From Tabrizicola soli (lineage in GTDB: Bacteria; Pseudomonadota; Alphaproteobacteria; Rhodobacterales; Rhodobacteraceae): a stretch of DNA of 64,000 bases. Under the pieces are notes generated by a model. That model was not told the origin of the DNA, did no database searches, and saw nothing but the letters and a program-made list of their open reading frames with translations. How positions within the stretch are numbered: position 1 is the stretch's first letter; each line of letters opens with the position of its first letter. The translations under genes and the position numbers were made by a program. Positions 8,897 to 18,847 of this stretch are shown one piece after another. The stretch is taken from NCBI RefSeq assembly GCF_015999335.1, contig NZ_JAEACP010000006.1:146070-210069 (forward strand), in the 5' to 3' direction.

Positions 8897-10201
8897 ATGT
8901 CGGAAAAGATGGCTTCGAAAGCTGCGGCGCAGGGCGTCACGCGGCGCGAGCTTCTGAAGGGAACCGCGGCGCTGACCGGCGCGGCGGTGGGTTCGGGTGT
9001 CATCGGCGCGCCGATGATCTGGGCGCAGAACCTCAAGGACGTGACGCTGAACCAGGTCGGCCCGTCCTATTCCGTGATCGCCGACATCGCCGAGAAGGCA
9101 AGCGCGGACCTGGGCTTCAAGATCGTGCCGCAGACCTCCGAGACGACGCAGCTGATGGCCAAGGTGGTGAACCAGCCCGAGACCATCGACATCGCCGACC
9201 TGGAATTCTGGGGCCTGCAGAAGGTCTACCGCTCGGGCAACCTGCAGCCGGTCGACATCACGAAGATCAAGATGTGGGGCGACATCACCCCGCTGATGCG
9301 CGACGGCAAGAGCTTCGACGGCTCCGACATGGCGCGCCAGGGCACCCTGCCGGTGAAGGTGCTCTACACCGACAGCGCCGAGTCCACCGAATTCGCGGCG
9401 GCGCCCACCGGCCTCGCGACCGCCATGCCCACGATCTACAACGCCGACACCCTGGGTATCCGCCCCGACCTCGTCGGCCGCGAGATCAGCAGCTGGGTCG
9501 AGCTGTTCAATCCCGAATTCAAGGGCAAGACCGCGCTGGTCAACATCCCCTCGATCGGGATCATGGACGCCGCGATGGCGCTGGAGGCCCGGGGCGACCT
9601 GAAATACGTCGACAAGGGCAACATGACCAAGGAGGAGATCGACAAGACGATCGACGCCCTGATCGCGCTGAAGAAGGACGGCCAGTTCCGTGCCTTCTGG
9701 TCGACCTTCGACGAAAGCGTCAACCTGATGGCGGCGGGAGAGGTGGTGATCCAGTCGATGTGGTCGCCCGCCGTGACCGCGGTGAAATCGCGCAACATCC
9801 CCTGCGTCTACCAGGGCCTGAAGGAAGGCTATCGCGGCTGGGGCGTGGGCATGGGCCTGATGCGCCATCTGGAAGGGATCAAGCTGGAGGCCGCCTACGA
9901 ATACCTGAACTGGTATCTCACGGGCTGGCAGGGCGCCTTCATCGCGCGGCAGGGCTACTATTCCTCGGTTCCCGAAACCGCCAAGGCCAATCTCTCGGAG
10001 AACGAGCGCGGCTACTGGTACGAAGGCAAGGCGGCGACCGAGGATATCAAGGATCCCTACGGCAACATCATGGACAAGGCCGGATCCTCGCGCGATGGCG
10101 GCAGCTTCGAGCAGCGCATGGGCAACATCGCCTGCTGGAACGCGGTGATGGACGAGGACCGCTACATGATCCAGCGCTGGAACGAGTTCGTCTCGTCGTA
10201 A
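8897..10201 (+). CDS. ABC transporter substrate-binding protein, PotD-like, Tat-exported
   Basis: Periplasmic binding protein of 434 residues, extracellular-solute-binding family 1/PotD group. The N-terminus carries a twin-arginine signal: 'TRRELLKG' at 15-22, then a hydrophobic stretch and a likely cleavage after 'IWAQ' near 44, so the protein is probably exported folded. It leads an operon with two permeases and one ATPase. A good ribosome site (GGGAG) precedes the ATG. The ligand is unknown; downstream enzymes point to a cyclic amide, ureide or asparagine-like compound rather than a polyamine. Confidence 0.88.
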   Translation: MSEKMASKAAAQGVTRRELLKGTAALTGAAVGSGVIGAPMIWAQNLKDVTLNQVGPSYSVIADIAEKASADLGFKIVPQTSETTQLMAKVVNQPETIDIADLEFWGLQKVYRSGNLQPVDITKIKMWGDITPLMRDGKSFDGSDMARQGTLPVKVLYTDSAESTEFAAAPTGLATAMPTIYNADTLGIRPDLVGREISSWVELFNPEFKGKTALVNIPSIGIMDAAMALEARGDLKYVDKGNMTKEEIDKTIDALIALKKDGQFRAFWSTFDESVNLMAAGEVVIQSMWSPAVTAVKSRNIPCVYQGLKEGYRGWGVGMGLMRHLEGIKLEAAYEYLNWYLTGWQGAFIARQGYYSSVPETAKANLSENERGYWYEGKAATEDIKDPYGNIMDKAGSSRDGGSFEQRMGNIACWNAVMDEDRYMIQRWNEFVSS

Positions 10202-10211
10202 GTCCACTTCG

Positions 10212-10238
10212 GCGACCCGGCGTCCAGTGCCGGGTCGC
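10212..10238 (+). terminator. Intra-operon hairpin after the binding-protein gene
   Basis: Perfect 10-bp stem (10212-10221 with 10229-10238), 7-base loop, followed at once by TTT. It sits 10 bases after the stop of the binding-protein gene and before the first permease, where partial termination or 3'-end protection keeps binding protein in excess over membrane subunits. Confidence 0.6.
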
Positions 10239-10275
10239 TTTCCTCAAGATGCCTGCCACCAACAAGGATGGTTCC

Positions 10276-11151
10276 ATGTCCGGGAGGTCCTCTCCGTCCG
10301 GCAGCCGGCTTGCACCCTATCTTCAGGTTGCGCCGCTGGCTTTCCTGATGCTGACCATGGTCGGCATCCCGCTGGTCACCGTGGTCATGCTCAGCTTTTG
10401 GGAGTTCGACGGCATCGCCGTCTATCCCGCCTTCACCTGGGCGAACTATGCCGAGGTCCTCGGCTCTCCCGTCACGCTGAAGCTGTTCCTCGCCACGCTG
10501 AAATACGCGCTGCTGACGCTGGTGGCGACGACGGTCATCGGCTTCACCTGTTCGTATTTCCTGGTCTTCCACGTGCGCAGCCTCAAGCTGCAGATCGGGC
10601 TGTTCCTGCTGTGCACGATCCCGTTCTGGACCTCGAACGTGATCCGCATGGTCAGCTGGATCCCCTTCCTGGGCCGCGAGGGGCTGTTCAACAGCATGCT
10701 CATCCAGGCGGGCCTGATCGACCGGCCGCTGGACATCCTGCTCTACTCGGATTTCGCGGTGGTGCTGACCTACATCCACCTCTTCACGCTGTTCATGATC
10801 GTGCCGATCTTCAACAGCATGGCCAAGATCGACTCGAACCTGATCGAGGCCGCCCGCGACGCCGGGGCGACGCCGGCGCAGATCCTGTGGAACGTGATCA
10901 TCCCGCTGTCGAAGACCGGGATCGCGCTGGGCTCGATCTTCGTCGTCACCCTGGTGATGGGCGATTTCTTCGTGGTCAGGGTGATGAGCGGCGGGCAAAG
11001 CGCCTCGGTCGTCTCGGCGATGAAGAACAACATCGACCAGCTTTATTACCCGGTCGCCTCGGCGATGGCGGTGCTTCTGGTGGCGGTGGTGCTGCTGATG
11101 GTCACGGCAATCCTGCGGGTGGTGGACATCCGCTCGGAACTGGCGAGGTAG
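10276..11151 (+). CDS. ABC transporter permease, PotB-like
   Basis: Inner-membrane permease of 291 residues of the spermidine/putrescine-type group. It shows an N-terminal membrane helix, several further hydrophobic segments and the coupling loop 'EAARDAGATPAQILWNVIIP' near residue 190-210. ATG 10276 is preceded by AAGG at a suitable distance; ATG 10249 would add 9 residues and has a weaker site. Partner of the permease gene that follows six bases after its stop. Confidence 0.87.
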   Translation: MSGRSSPSGSRLAPYLQVAPLAFLMLTMVGIPLVTVVMLSFWEFDGIAVYPAFTWANYAEVLGSPVTLKLFLATLKYALLTLVATTVIGFTCSYFLVFHVRSLKLQIGLFLLCTIPFWTSNVIRMVSWIPFLGREGLFNSMLIQAGLIDRPLDILLYSDFAVVLTYIHLFTLFMIVPIFNSMAKIDSNLIEAARDAGATPAQILWNVIIPLSKTGIALGSIFVVTLVMGDFFVVRVMSGGQSASVVSAMKNNIDQLYYPVASAMAVLLVAVVLLMVTAILRVVDIRSELAR

Positions 11152-11156
11152 AGGCG

Positions 11157-11993
11157 ATGACGCAGACGACCACCTCTCGCCGCGGCCTGGCCTTCTATCT
11201 TCTGGCCGGGTTCTTCGGCCTCTTCGTCGTCTTCCTCTACGGTCCGATGCTGATGATCTTCATCCTCAGCTTCCAGGGTCCCGGCGGCGGGCTGACCTTC
11301 CCGATGCGGGGCGTCTCGACCCACTGGTTCGCGGACCTGTGGTCCTCCAGCCGCTATGGCGATCTCGGCGGGGCCTTCCGCCGCTCGCTGGCCCTGGGCG
11401 GGCTGTCGCTGGTGATCACGGCAGTGGTCTGCCTGTTCGCGGGCCTTGCCTTCCGCCGCCGGTTCTGGGGGGCGGGGCCGATCTTCTACCTCTCGATCGT
11501 CAGCCTGGTCGTGCCGGGCATCCTTCTGGGCCTCGGGATCAGCCAGCTGTTCCAGCTGCTCGGCTTCAGGCTCGGCTGGTGGCTCTCGGGCCTCGGGGCG
11601 CATCTGTCCTGGACGCTGCCCTTCGGCCTTCTGATCATGTTCGCCGTGCTGAACCGCTTCGACGGGTCCTGGGAGGAAGCCGCTCGCGACGCCGGGGCCC
11701 GGCCCTGGCAGGTGCTGGCCTATGTCACCGTGCCGATCCTCTTTCCCGGCCTGATCGCGGTGGCGCTGTTCGGCTTCACGCTGTCCTACGACGAGATGCC
11801 CCGGTCGCTGCTGACCGTCGGCGGCAGCAACACGCTGCCGATCGAGATTTCCAACATGACGACCAACGTCACCACGCCGGCGCTCTATGCCATCGGCACG
11901 GTGACCTCGGCCGTCAGCTTTCTGGTGATCGCCGCCGCCTTCCTGGCCATCGCCATCGTGCAGAAAAGGCGCGCCCGCGCCAAACAGGGATAG
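11157..11993 (+). CDS. ABC transporter permease, PotC-like
   Basis: Second permease of the importer, 278 residues. A first transmembrane segment is visible at about 12-35, the coupling loop is 'EEAARDAGARPWQVLAYVTVP', and the C-terminus ends in a membrane helix and a short basic tail. The start is separated from the previous stop by 5 bases with GAGG in front. The next gene, the ATPase, starts 6 bases after its stop. Confidence 0.87.
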   Translation: MTQTTTSRRGLAFYLLAGFFGLFVVFLYGPMLMIFILSFQGPGGGLTFPMRGVSTHWFADLWSSSRYGDLGGAFRRSLALGGLSLVITAVVCLFAGLAFRRRFWGAGPIFYLSIVSLVVPGILLGLGISQLFQLLGFRLGWWLSGLGAHLSWTLPFGLLIMFAVLNRFDGSWEEAARDAGARPWQVLAYVTVPILFPGLIAVALFGFTLSYDEMPRSLLTVGGSNTLPIEISNMTTNVTTPALYAIGTVTSAVSFLVIAAAFLAIAIVQKRRARAKQG

Positions 11994-11999
11994 GGCCGA

Positions 12000-13118
<1,119 letters not shown>

Positions 13119-13119
13119 G

Positions 13120-14106
13120 ATGGAAGCCTGGATCGAGGTCATCGCCCTGGGCGGCACCATCGCCAGCACCCCACGCCCCGACGGGAATGGCGTGGTTCCG
13201 GAACTGACGGCCGAGGACCTGATCGCCGCCGTGCCCGGGCTGAAGGACCTGGCCCCGATCCGGGCGCGCACGCTCGCGCGGGTGCCCAGCGTCGAGATCG
13301 GCCTTGCCGACCTGCGCGACCTGGCGGGGCTGATCCGCCGGGTCGAGGCCGAGGGCGCGGCGGGCGTGGTGGTCACGCAAGGCACCGACACCATCGAGGA
13401 GACCTCCTACGCCCTCGACCTGCTGCACGATGGCCGGATCCCGGTCGTCGTGACCGGGGCGATGCGGCATCCCTCGCTTCCCGGACCGGATGGTCCGGCC
13501 AACCTGGCCGCCGCCGTGGCCTGCGCCGCCGATCCTGCCTGCCGCGACCAGGGGGTGCTGGTGGTCTTCGACGATACGATCCATGCCGCCCCCTGGGTGC
13601 AGAAGCGCGACACCACCGCGACCGGCGCCTTCTGGTCGCCCGCGCCGCTAGGCTGGCTGGCCGAGGGTCGTCCCGCGCTGCGCTGCCGCCGCCCGCGCCC
13701 GCCCGCGCTGGCGCTCATCGGCGACGGGATGCCCTTCGTGCCGATCCTCAAGCCCGGCCTGGACGAGCCGCCGCGCCTTCTCGACGCCGCCCTGCGGGCC
13801 GGCGCGGCGGGGCTGGTGGTGGAACTGTCCGGCGGCGGCCATGCCGCGGCCTCCTGGGCCGAGGCGCTGGGCGAGGCCGCCCGTCGCGTGCCGGTGGTGT
13901 TTGCCAGCCGCACACGGGGCGGCCGCGTCCTGACCCGCACCTATGGCCAGCCGGGGGCCGAGATCGACCTGATCCGCCGCGGCCTTGTCCCTGCCGGAGA
14001 TCTGGATGCGCTGAAGGCGCGGCTCCTGCTCGCCTTCCTCGTCCTCGCCGGCCAGCCCCACCGCTTTGCCGAGCTTTCCCTGCTTTCCTGGAGGATCGAA
14101 GCATGA
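13120..14106 (+). CDS. L-asparaginase-like amidohydrolase with an apparently missing catalytic lysine
   Basis: 328 residues, bacterial asparaginase/glutaminase superfamily. The first threonine motif 'GGTIAS' (11-16, T13) and the second 'TQGTD' (86-90, T89 and D90) are intact. In E. coli asparaginase II the third triad residue is a lysine in 'ADKA'; the corresponding place here reads 'ADPA' by my alignment, so the lysine seems replaced by proline. The protein may therefore act on a different amide, or use another base. No signal peptide is visible, so it is cytoplasmic. It sits between an importer ATPase and a hydantoinase (ATGA overlap), suggesting a step in the same pathway. Confidence 0.82.
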   Translation: MEAWIEVIALGGTIASTPRPDGNGVVPELTAEDLIAAVPGLKDLAPIRARTLARVPSVEIGLADLRDLAGLIRRVEAEGAAGVVVTQGTDTIEETSYALDLLHDGRIPVVVTGAMRHPSLPGPDGPANLAAAVACAADPACRDQGVLVVFDDTIHAAPWVQKRDTTATGAFWSPAPLGWLAEGRPALRCRRPRPPALALIGDGMPFVPILKPGLDEPPRLLDAALRAGAAGLVVELSGGGHAAASWAEALGEAARRVPVVFASRTRGGRVLTRTYGQPGAEIDLIRRGLVPAGDLDALKARLLLAFLVLAGQPHRFAELSLLSWRIEA

Positions 14107-15563
14107 CCACCGTCGTCAAGGGGGGAACCCTCGTCACCGCCGACCGCAGCTATGAGGCTGACATCCTGATCGAGGGCGAGAAGATCGCCGCGATCGGCGC
14201 GGACCTGAAGGGCGACAAGGTGGTGGATGCCTCGGGGGCCTATGTCATTCCCGGCGGGATCGACCCGCACACCCATCTGGAAATGCCCTTCATGGGCACC
14301 ACCACCGCCGAGACCTTCGAATCCGGTACCGCCGCCGCCGCATCGGGCGGCACGACGATGATCGTGGACTTCGTGCTGCCGGGGCCGGACGGCTCGCTGG
14401 TGAATGCGCTCCGGGACTGGCACCGCAAGGCCGACGGCAGGATCTGCATCGACGTCGGCTGGCATGTCGCCGTCACCGGCTGGAACGAGACGATCTGGCG
14501 CGAGATGGCCGAGGTCGTGAAGCTGGGCGTCAATACGTTCAAGCACTTCATGGCCTACAAGGGCGCGCTGATGGTCGAGGACGACGAGATGTATGCCTCG
14601 TTCAGTCGCTGCGCCGAACTGGGCGCGCTGCCGCTGGTCCATGCCGAGAACGGCGACATCATCGCCGAATTGCAGAAGAAGTTCATGGCCCAGGGCAAGA
14701 CCGGCCCGGAAGGCCACGCCCATTCCCGCCCCCCCGAGGTCGAGGGCGAGGCGACCAACCGCGCCATCATGATCGCCGATGCCGCGGGCGTGCCGCTGTA
14801 CGTGGTCCATGTCAGCTGCGAAGAGGCGCACGAGGCCATCCGCCGCGCCCGCCAGAAGGGGATGCGCGTCTGGGGCGAGCCGCTGGTGCAGCACCTGACG
14901 CTGGACGAAGGCGAATACTTCGACAAGGACTGGGACCATGCCGCCCGCCGCGTGATGTCGCCGCCCTTCCGCGACCGCAAGCACCAGGACAGCCTCTGGG
15001 CGGGGCTGGCCGCGGGCAGCCTGCAGGTGGTGGCGACCGATCACTGCGCCTTCACGACCGCCCAGAAGCGCATGGGGTTGAAAGGCTTTCCGTCGATCCC
15101 GAACGGCACCGGCGGGCTTGAGGACCGGCTGGCCGTCCTCTGGACCAGGGGGGTCGAGACCGGCCGCCTGACGCCCGAGGAATTCGTCGCCGTCACCTCG
15201 ACCAACATCGCGCGGATCCTGAACATCTATCCACGCAAGGGGGCACTGGTGCCGGGGGCCGACGCCGACATCGTCGTCTGGGACCCCAAGCTGAAGAAGA
15301 CCATCCGCGCCGCCGACCAGTTGTCGATCATCGACTACAACGTCTTCGAGGGCGTCGAGGTCACGGCGCAGGCCCGCCACACGATCTCGCGCGGGACGGT
15401 GGTCTGGTCGCACGGCCAGAACACCCGCCCCAGCGCCGGGCACGGCATCTATATCCCGCGCCCCGCCTTCCCCGCCGCCAGCAAGGCGCTTTCGGTCTGG
15501 AAAGAACTGAACTCGCCCCGCTTCATCCACCGCGATCCGCAGAACATTCCCAGCGGCGTCTGA
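14103..15563 (+). CDS. hydA: D-hydantoinase / dihydropyrimidinase
   Basis: Cyclic-amide hydrolase of 486 residues that opens 5-membered hydantoin or 6-membered dihydropyrimidine rings to N-carbamoyl amino acids. Binuclear metal ligands are all visible: H56 and H58 in 'HTHLE', the carboxylated lysine K153 in 'FMAYKG', H180 in 'HAENG', H236 in 'VHVSCE' and D313 in 'ATDHC'. Length and motif order match the family. No beta-ureidopropionase or carbamoylase gene of the usual type follows; instead a deacetylase-like hydrolase is next. Which ring it opens is not determinable. The start is set by the ATGA overlap with the asparaginase-like gene. Confidence 0.93.
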   Translation: MTTVVKGGTLVTADRSYEADILIEGEKIAAIGADLKGDKVVDASGAYVIPGGIDPHTHLEMPFMGTTTAETFESGTAAAASGGTTMIVDFVLPGPDGSLVNALRDWHRKADGRICIDVGWHVAVTGWNETIWREMAEVVKLGVNTFKHFMAYKGALMVEDDEMYASFSRCAELGALPLVHAENGDIIAELQKKFMAQGKTGPEGHAHSRPPEVEGEATNRAIMIADAAGVPLYVVHVSCEEAHEAIRRARQKGMRVWGEPLVQHLTLDEGEYFDKDWDHAARRVMSPPFRDRKHQDSLWAGLAAGSLQVVATDHCAFTTAQKRMGLKGFPSIPNGTGGLEDRLAVLWTRGVETGRLTPEEFVAVTSTNIARILNIYPRKGALVPGADADIVVWDPKLKKTIRAADQLSIIDYNVFEGVEVTAQARHTISRGTVVWSHGQNTRPSAGHGIYIPRPAFPAASKALSVWKELNSPRFIHRDPQNIPSGV

Positions 15564-15591
15564 CCGCCGCTATCCAAACAGGAGGAACGAC

Positions 15592-16494
15592 ATGGCCAAG
15601 AAGATCTATTGCGCGTTCGGCACCGACATCGACTCGGTCGCCGGCTGGATCGGCTCTTACGGCGGGGGCGACAGCCCGTCGGACATCCAGCGCGGCATCT
15701 TCGCGACCGAAGTCGGCATCCCGCGCCTGCTGCGGCTGTTCAAGAAATACGACCTGCAGACCTCGTTCTTCATCCCCGGCCACTCGCTCGAGACTTTCCC
15801 GAAGGAGATGAAGCTGATCGTCGATGCCGGCCACGAGGTCGGGGCGCACGGCTATCTGCACGAAAATCCCATCGCGATGACGCCGCAGCAGGAAGAGGAC
15901 GTGCTGGTCAAGTCGATCGAACTGATCGACAAGCTGACCGGCAAGCCGCCCACCGGCTATGTCGCGCCCTGGTGGGAAATGTCGGCCAACACTGCGGCCC
16001 TGCTGAAGAAATACAACTTCTCCTATGACCACAGCCAGGGCTACCGCGACTTCCAGCCCTTCTACGCCCGCGTCGGCGACAGCTGGAACGTGATCGACTA
16101 CACCAAGCAGGCCAGGGACTGGATGCATCCCCTGAAGCATGGCACGGAAATCGACCTCGTCGATATCGCGGCCAACTGGTATGTCGACGACCTGCCGCCG
16201 ATGATGTTCATGAAGAAATCGCCGAACAGCCATGGCTTCGTGAACCCACGCCATATCGAGGAGATGTGGCGCGATCAGTTCGACTGGGTCTACCGCGAGA
16301 TGGATTATGCCGTCTTCGCCTTCACCATCCACCCCGACGTCGCCGGCCGCCCGCAGGTGCTCTTGATGCTGGAGCGGCTGATCGAGCACATCAACGGCCA
16401 TGATGGCATCGAATGGGCGACCTTCGACACCATCGCCGCCGATTTCCGCAGGCGCTATCCCTTTGCCAGCGGCAAGCGGCCCGAGGTGATCTGA
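15592..16494 (+). CDS. Polysaccharide deacetylase family hydrolase (PuuE/PgdA-like)
   Basis: 300 residues, carbohydrate-esterase-4 (NodB) fold, without a signal peptide, which fits the cytoplasmic PuuE/HpPgdA subgroup acting on small amides better than cell-wall deacetylases. The metal-site pattern is visible: D12 and D14 in 'GTDID', H86 and H90 in 'GAHGYLH', and 'TIHPDVAGR' near 245. PuuE hydrolyses allantoin, so in an operon with a hydantoinase this enzyme likely hydrolyses a related ureide or ring-opened amide. A GGAGG site precedes the ATG. Family is firm; substrate is inference. Confidence 0.85.
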   Translation: MAKKIYCAFGTDIDSVAGWIGSYGGGDSPSDIQRGIFATEVGIPRLLRLFKKYDLQTSFFIPGHSLETFPKEMKLIVDAGHEVGAHGYLHENPIAMTPQQEEDVLVKSIELIDKLTGKPPTGYVAPWWEMSANTAALLKKYNFSYDHSQGYRDFQPFYARVGDSWNVIDYTKQARDWMHPLKHGTEIDLVDIAANWYVDDLPPMMFMKKSPNSHGFVNPRHIEEMWRDQFDWVYREMDYAVFAFTIHPDVAGRPQVLLMLERLIEHINGHDGIEWATFDTIAADFRRRYPFASGKRPEVI

Positions 16495-16497
16495 GAG

Positions 16498-16791
16498 ATG
16501 TGCAACGCCTGCGGCTTTCCGGCCGCGCCGGGCCACTGGACCGATGCCGGGGCCTCCAGCCCCGGCGACCGGCTGCGCCTGCGCTTCACCCGGCTGGCGG
16601 TCGTAAACCGCCTGCTGGCGCGCTATGGGCTGACGGCGCGCGACGATGGCGTGACGCCGGGGTTGCAGCTGTTCGCGCCCGGCGGCGAATGGGTGCTGGT
16701 GCCGGACCTCGAGGCCCTCTGGCGCGAGGCCGCGCGGCTGGCCGGCGGCCCGATCGACCCGCTTTCGGACCGGGCGCTGGGTCTTGGCTGA
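16498..16791 (+). CDS. Small uncharacterised protein with an N-terminal CxxC
   Basis: 97 residues, not recognised as any named family. It begins 'MCNACGFP', a CxxC pair that could bind a metal, and contains a mid-section rich in leucine and arginine and a conserved-looking 'VLVPDLEALWREA' helix near the end. It starts three bases after the deacetylase stop and overlaps the COG0523 GTPase gene by 8 bases, so it is translated with both. Codon use matches neighbours, which supports a real gene. A role in metal delivery to the hydantoinase or deacetylase is a guess from position. Confidence 0.72.
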   Translation: MCNACGFPAAPGHWTDAGASSPGDRLRLRFTRLAVVNRLLARYGLTARDDGVTPGLQLFAPGGEWVLVPDLEALWREAARLAGGPIDPLSDRALGLG

Positions 16792-17737
16792 CGTCCGCTC
16801 GGATGGCCGGCTGCCCCTGACCATCGTCGGGGGCTTCCTCGGGGCGGGCAAGAGCAGCTGGCTGCGCCACCAGCTTTACACCCGCCGGTTCGGCCGGGTG
16901 CATGTCCTGGTGAACGAGGCCGCCGAACTGCCGGTGGACGATCTGCTTCTGGGGCGGGCCGACCGGCTGGAGGTGCTGGCGGGGGGCTGCGCCTGCTGCA
17001 CCGGGCGCGCCGCCCTGATCGCCGCGCTGCGCCGGATCTGCGACGATGCCACCGGGGCGGGGGCCGGGGCGATCGACGCGCTCGTGCTGGAAACCAGCGG
17101 CCTGGCCGATCCGGCCGCCATCGCCGGCGCCTTGCAGGAGGATCCGGTGCTGGTCCGCCGCATCGTCCTGGCCCGGACGATCGTGCTGGTCGATGCCGGC
17201 GCCGCCATGGAGCAGCTGGCCGGGGAACATCTGGCCCGCAGGCAGATCGAGGCGGCCGACGAGATCGTGGTCACCAAGGCGGCCGGAACCGACCTGCCGC
17301 AGCGGTCGCGGCTGGTCGCCACTCTCCGGCTTCTTGCCCCCGGCGCGGCGGTCTCCTGGGCCGAATTCGGCGTCGAGGCGCCGCGGGAGACCGATCCCGC
17401 CGCGGCGCCCTTCGACCTGCCGGAGCCTGAGGCGGCGGCCCCGATCCTTGCCCATCGCCTGGATGCCCGCGAGGCAGGCGGGTGGTGGGCCCTGTCCGCC
17501 TGGCTGTCGGCGCTGCTGCATGCCCGCGGCGACCGCATCGTGCGCATCAAGGGCGTGATCACGACTCCGGCGGGGCGGCTGTTGCTGCAATCCGTCCGGC
17601 ACCACGTGCAGCCGCCCGAGATCCTGCCCGATGCCCCGCAGGGCGCCGGGGATCCCGATTTCATCGCCCTCATCGGCCGCGACATCGACGAACAGCGCCT
17701 TCTGCGGTCCTGGGACACCTTCGTCCGGGCGCTTTAG
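16784..17737 (+). CDS. COG0523-family GTPase (CobW/ZigA-like metallochaperone)
   Basis: 317 residues. Walker A 'GGFLGAGKSS' at 16-25 and the metal-binding 'CACC' (C69, C71, C72) define the COG0523 G3E GTPases that load metals into client enzymes. The usual switch/Walker B 'ETSGLADP' follows near 103-110, and the C-terminal CobW domain 'RIVRIKGVI' near 250. The start codon appears to be TTG at 16784, overlapping the preceding gene; no ATG or GTG lies between it and the Walker A. The operon context with two metal hydrolases (hydantoinase, NodB-fold deacetylase) suggests they are its clients. Confidence 0.88.
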   Translation: MADVRSDGRLPLTIVGGFLGAGKSSWLRHQLYTRRFGRVHVLVNEAAELPVDDLLLGRADRLEVLAGGCACCTGRAALIAALRRICDDATGAGAGAIDALVLETSGLADPAAIAGALQEDPVLVRRIVLARTIVLVDAGAAMEQLAGEHLARRQIEAADEIVVTKAAGTDLPQRSRLVATLRLLAPGAAVSWAEFGVEAPRETDPAAAPFDLPEPEAAAPILAHRLDAREAGGWWALSAWLSALLHARGDRIVRIKGVITTPAGRLLLQSVRHHVQPPEILPDAPQGAGDPDFIALIGRDIDEQRLLRSWDTFVRAL

Positions 17738-17936
17738 GATCGCTCGCATCCCGAATCCGGGCGGGTTCCGCAAGGTCGGGACTTCGGGCGGTGTTCCTCG
17801 GGCGGTGGACCCGGCCGGGGTCGCGGCGCGCAACGGCGGGCCCGGCAGATTGGCATGATCCGGAAGTTGCCGTATCCCTCATGGCGGCACGGATCTTCCT
17901 TCTCTGCGTTGCGCGCGCCTCAAAGGCAATGGACCC

Positions 17937-18845
17937 ATGGATACACGATTTCTGGAGACTTTCATCGTCATCGCGGACTGCGGGTCGATTGCCGAGGCCG
18001 CGCGCCGCCTGAATCTCAGTTCTGCCGCCTTGGCGCAGAGACTGCGGGCGCTCGAGGCCGATCTTGGCCATTCGCTGGTCGTCCGCGCCGGGCGGACGGT
18101 CCAGCCCACGGAAGAAGGGCTTGCGATCCTCGAACATGCCCGAAACCTGGTTCAGGGCGCGCGCGACCTGCGGGCGATTGCCGCGGGCAGCGTTCCTTCG
18201 GGACAGCTGCGGCTGGGGGCGACGGCGACCTCGCTCGTGGGGCACCTTCCCCGCATCATCGCGGGCCTGGGACAGCGCCACCCGGAGGTGGAATATTTCA
18301 TCGAGCCCGGCTCCTCGGTCGATCTCTATCACCGGGTGATCGGCGAAGAGCTGGACGCCGCCCTGATGATCCGCCCGCGGTTCGTCATTCCGAAGTCGGC
18401 CGACTGGCTGACCTTCCGCAAGGAGCCGCTGGTCCTCTTGGCGCCGCCGGGCTCCGAAGGCGAGGATCCGGGCAAGCTCCTCGCGACCCACAGGTTCATC
18501 CGCTACGACCGCAGCCAGTGGGGTGGGCAGATCGTCGACAAATACCTGCGCGACAACGCACTCGAAGTGCGGGAATGGCTGGAGCTCGACGCCCTGGATG
18601 CCATCGCCGCGATGGTGGACCGGGGCCTGGGCGTGGCGATCGTGCCGGACTGGCAGCCGCCCTGGCCCGAGGGTCTGTGCCTGCGCAAGCTGCCGCTGGC
18701 GCGGACGGAAGTCCGGGAAGTCGGCGTCCTCTGGCGCACCTCGGGGGCGAGGCTGCCGGCGGTGCGGGCCTTCGTCGCCGAATGCCGCAGCCTTGCCGAC
18801 GATCCGGCCGGCGGGCCCGTTCCGCAGGACGAAGGCCTTTCCTGA
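17937..18845 (+). CDS. LysR-family transcriptional regulator
   Basis: 302 residues. Winged helix at the N-terminus ('SIAEAARRLNLSSAALAQRL', residues about 16-35) and a periplasmic-binding-like effector domain after about residue 90. It lies 199 bases after the GTPase gene and converges with the aspartase-like gene, its stop being only two bases from that gene's stop. Regulation of either the amide operon or the aspartate/Glt operon is possible; LysR genes are more often divergent from their targets, so the target is open. Confidence 0.88.
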   Translation: MDTRFLETFIVIADCGSIAEAARRLNLSSAALAQRLRALEADLGHSLVVRAGRTVQPTEEGLAILEHARNLVQGARDLRAIAAGSVPSGQLRLGATATSLVGHLPRIIAGLGQRHPEVEYFIEPGSSVDLYHRVIGEELDAALMIRPRFVIPKSADWLTFRKEPLVLLAPPGSEGEDPGKLLATHRFIRYDRSQWGGQIVDKYLRDNALEVREWLELDALDAIAAMVDRGLGVAIVPDWQPPWPEGLCLRKLPLARTEVREVGVLWRTSGARLPAVRAFVAECRSLADDPAGGPVPQDEGLS

Positions 18846-18847
18846 CG

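Noticed and set aside
8830..10248. In-frame extension of the first PotB-like permease through the binding-protein gene
   Set aside because: It is the shadow frame of the binding protein; the permease begins with its own start and ribosome site at 10276 (or 10249).
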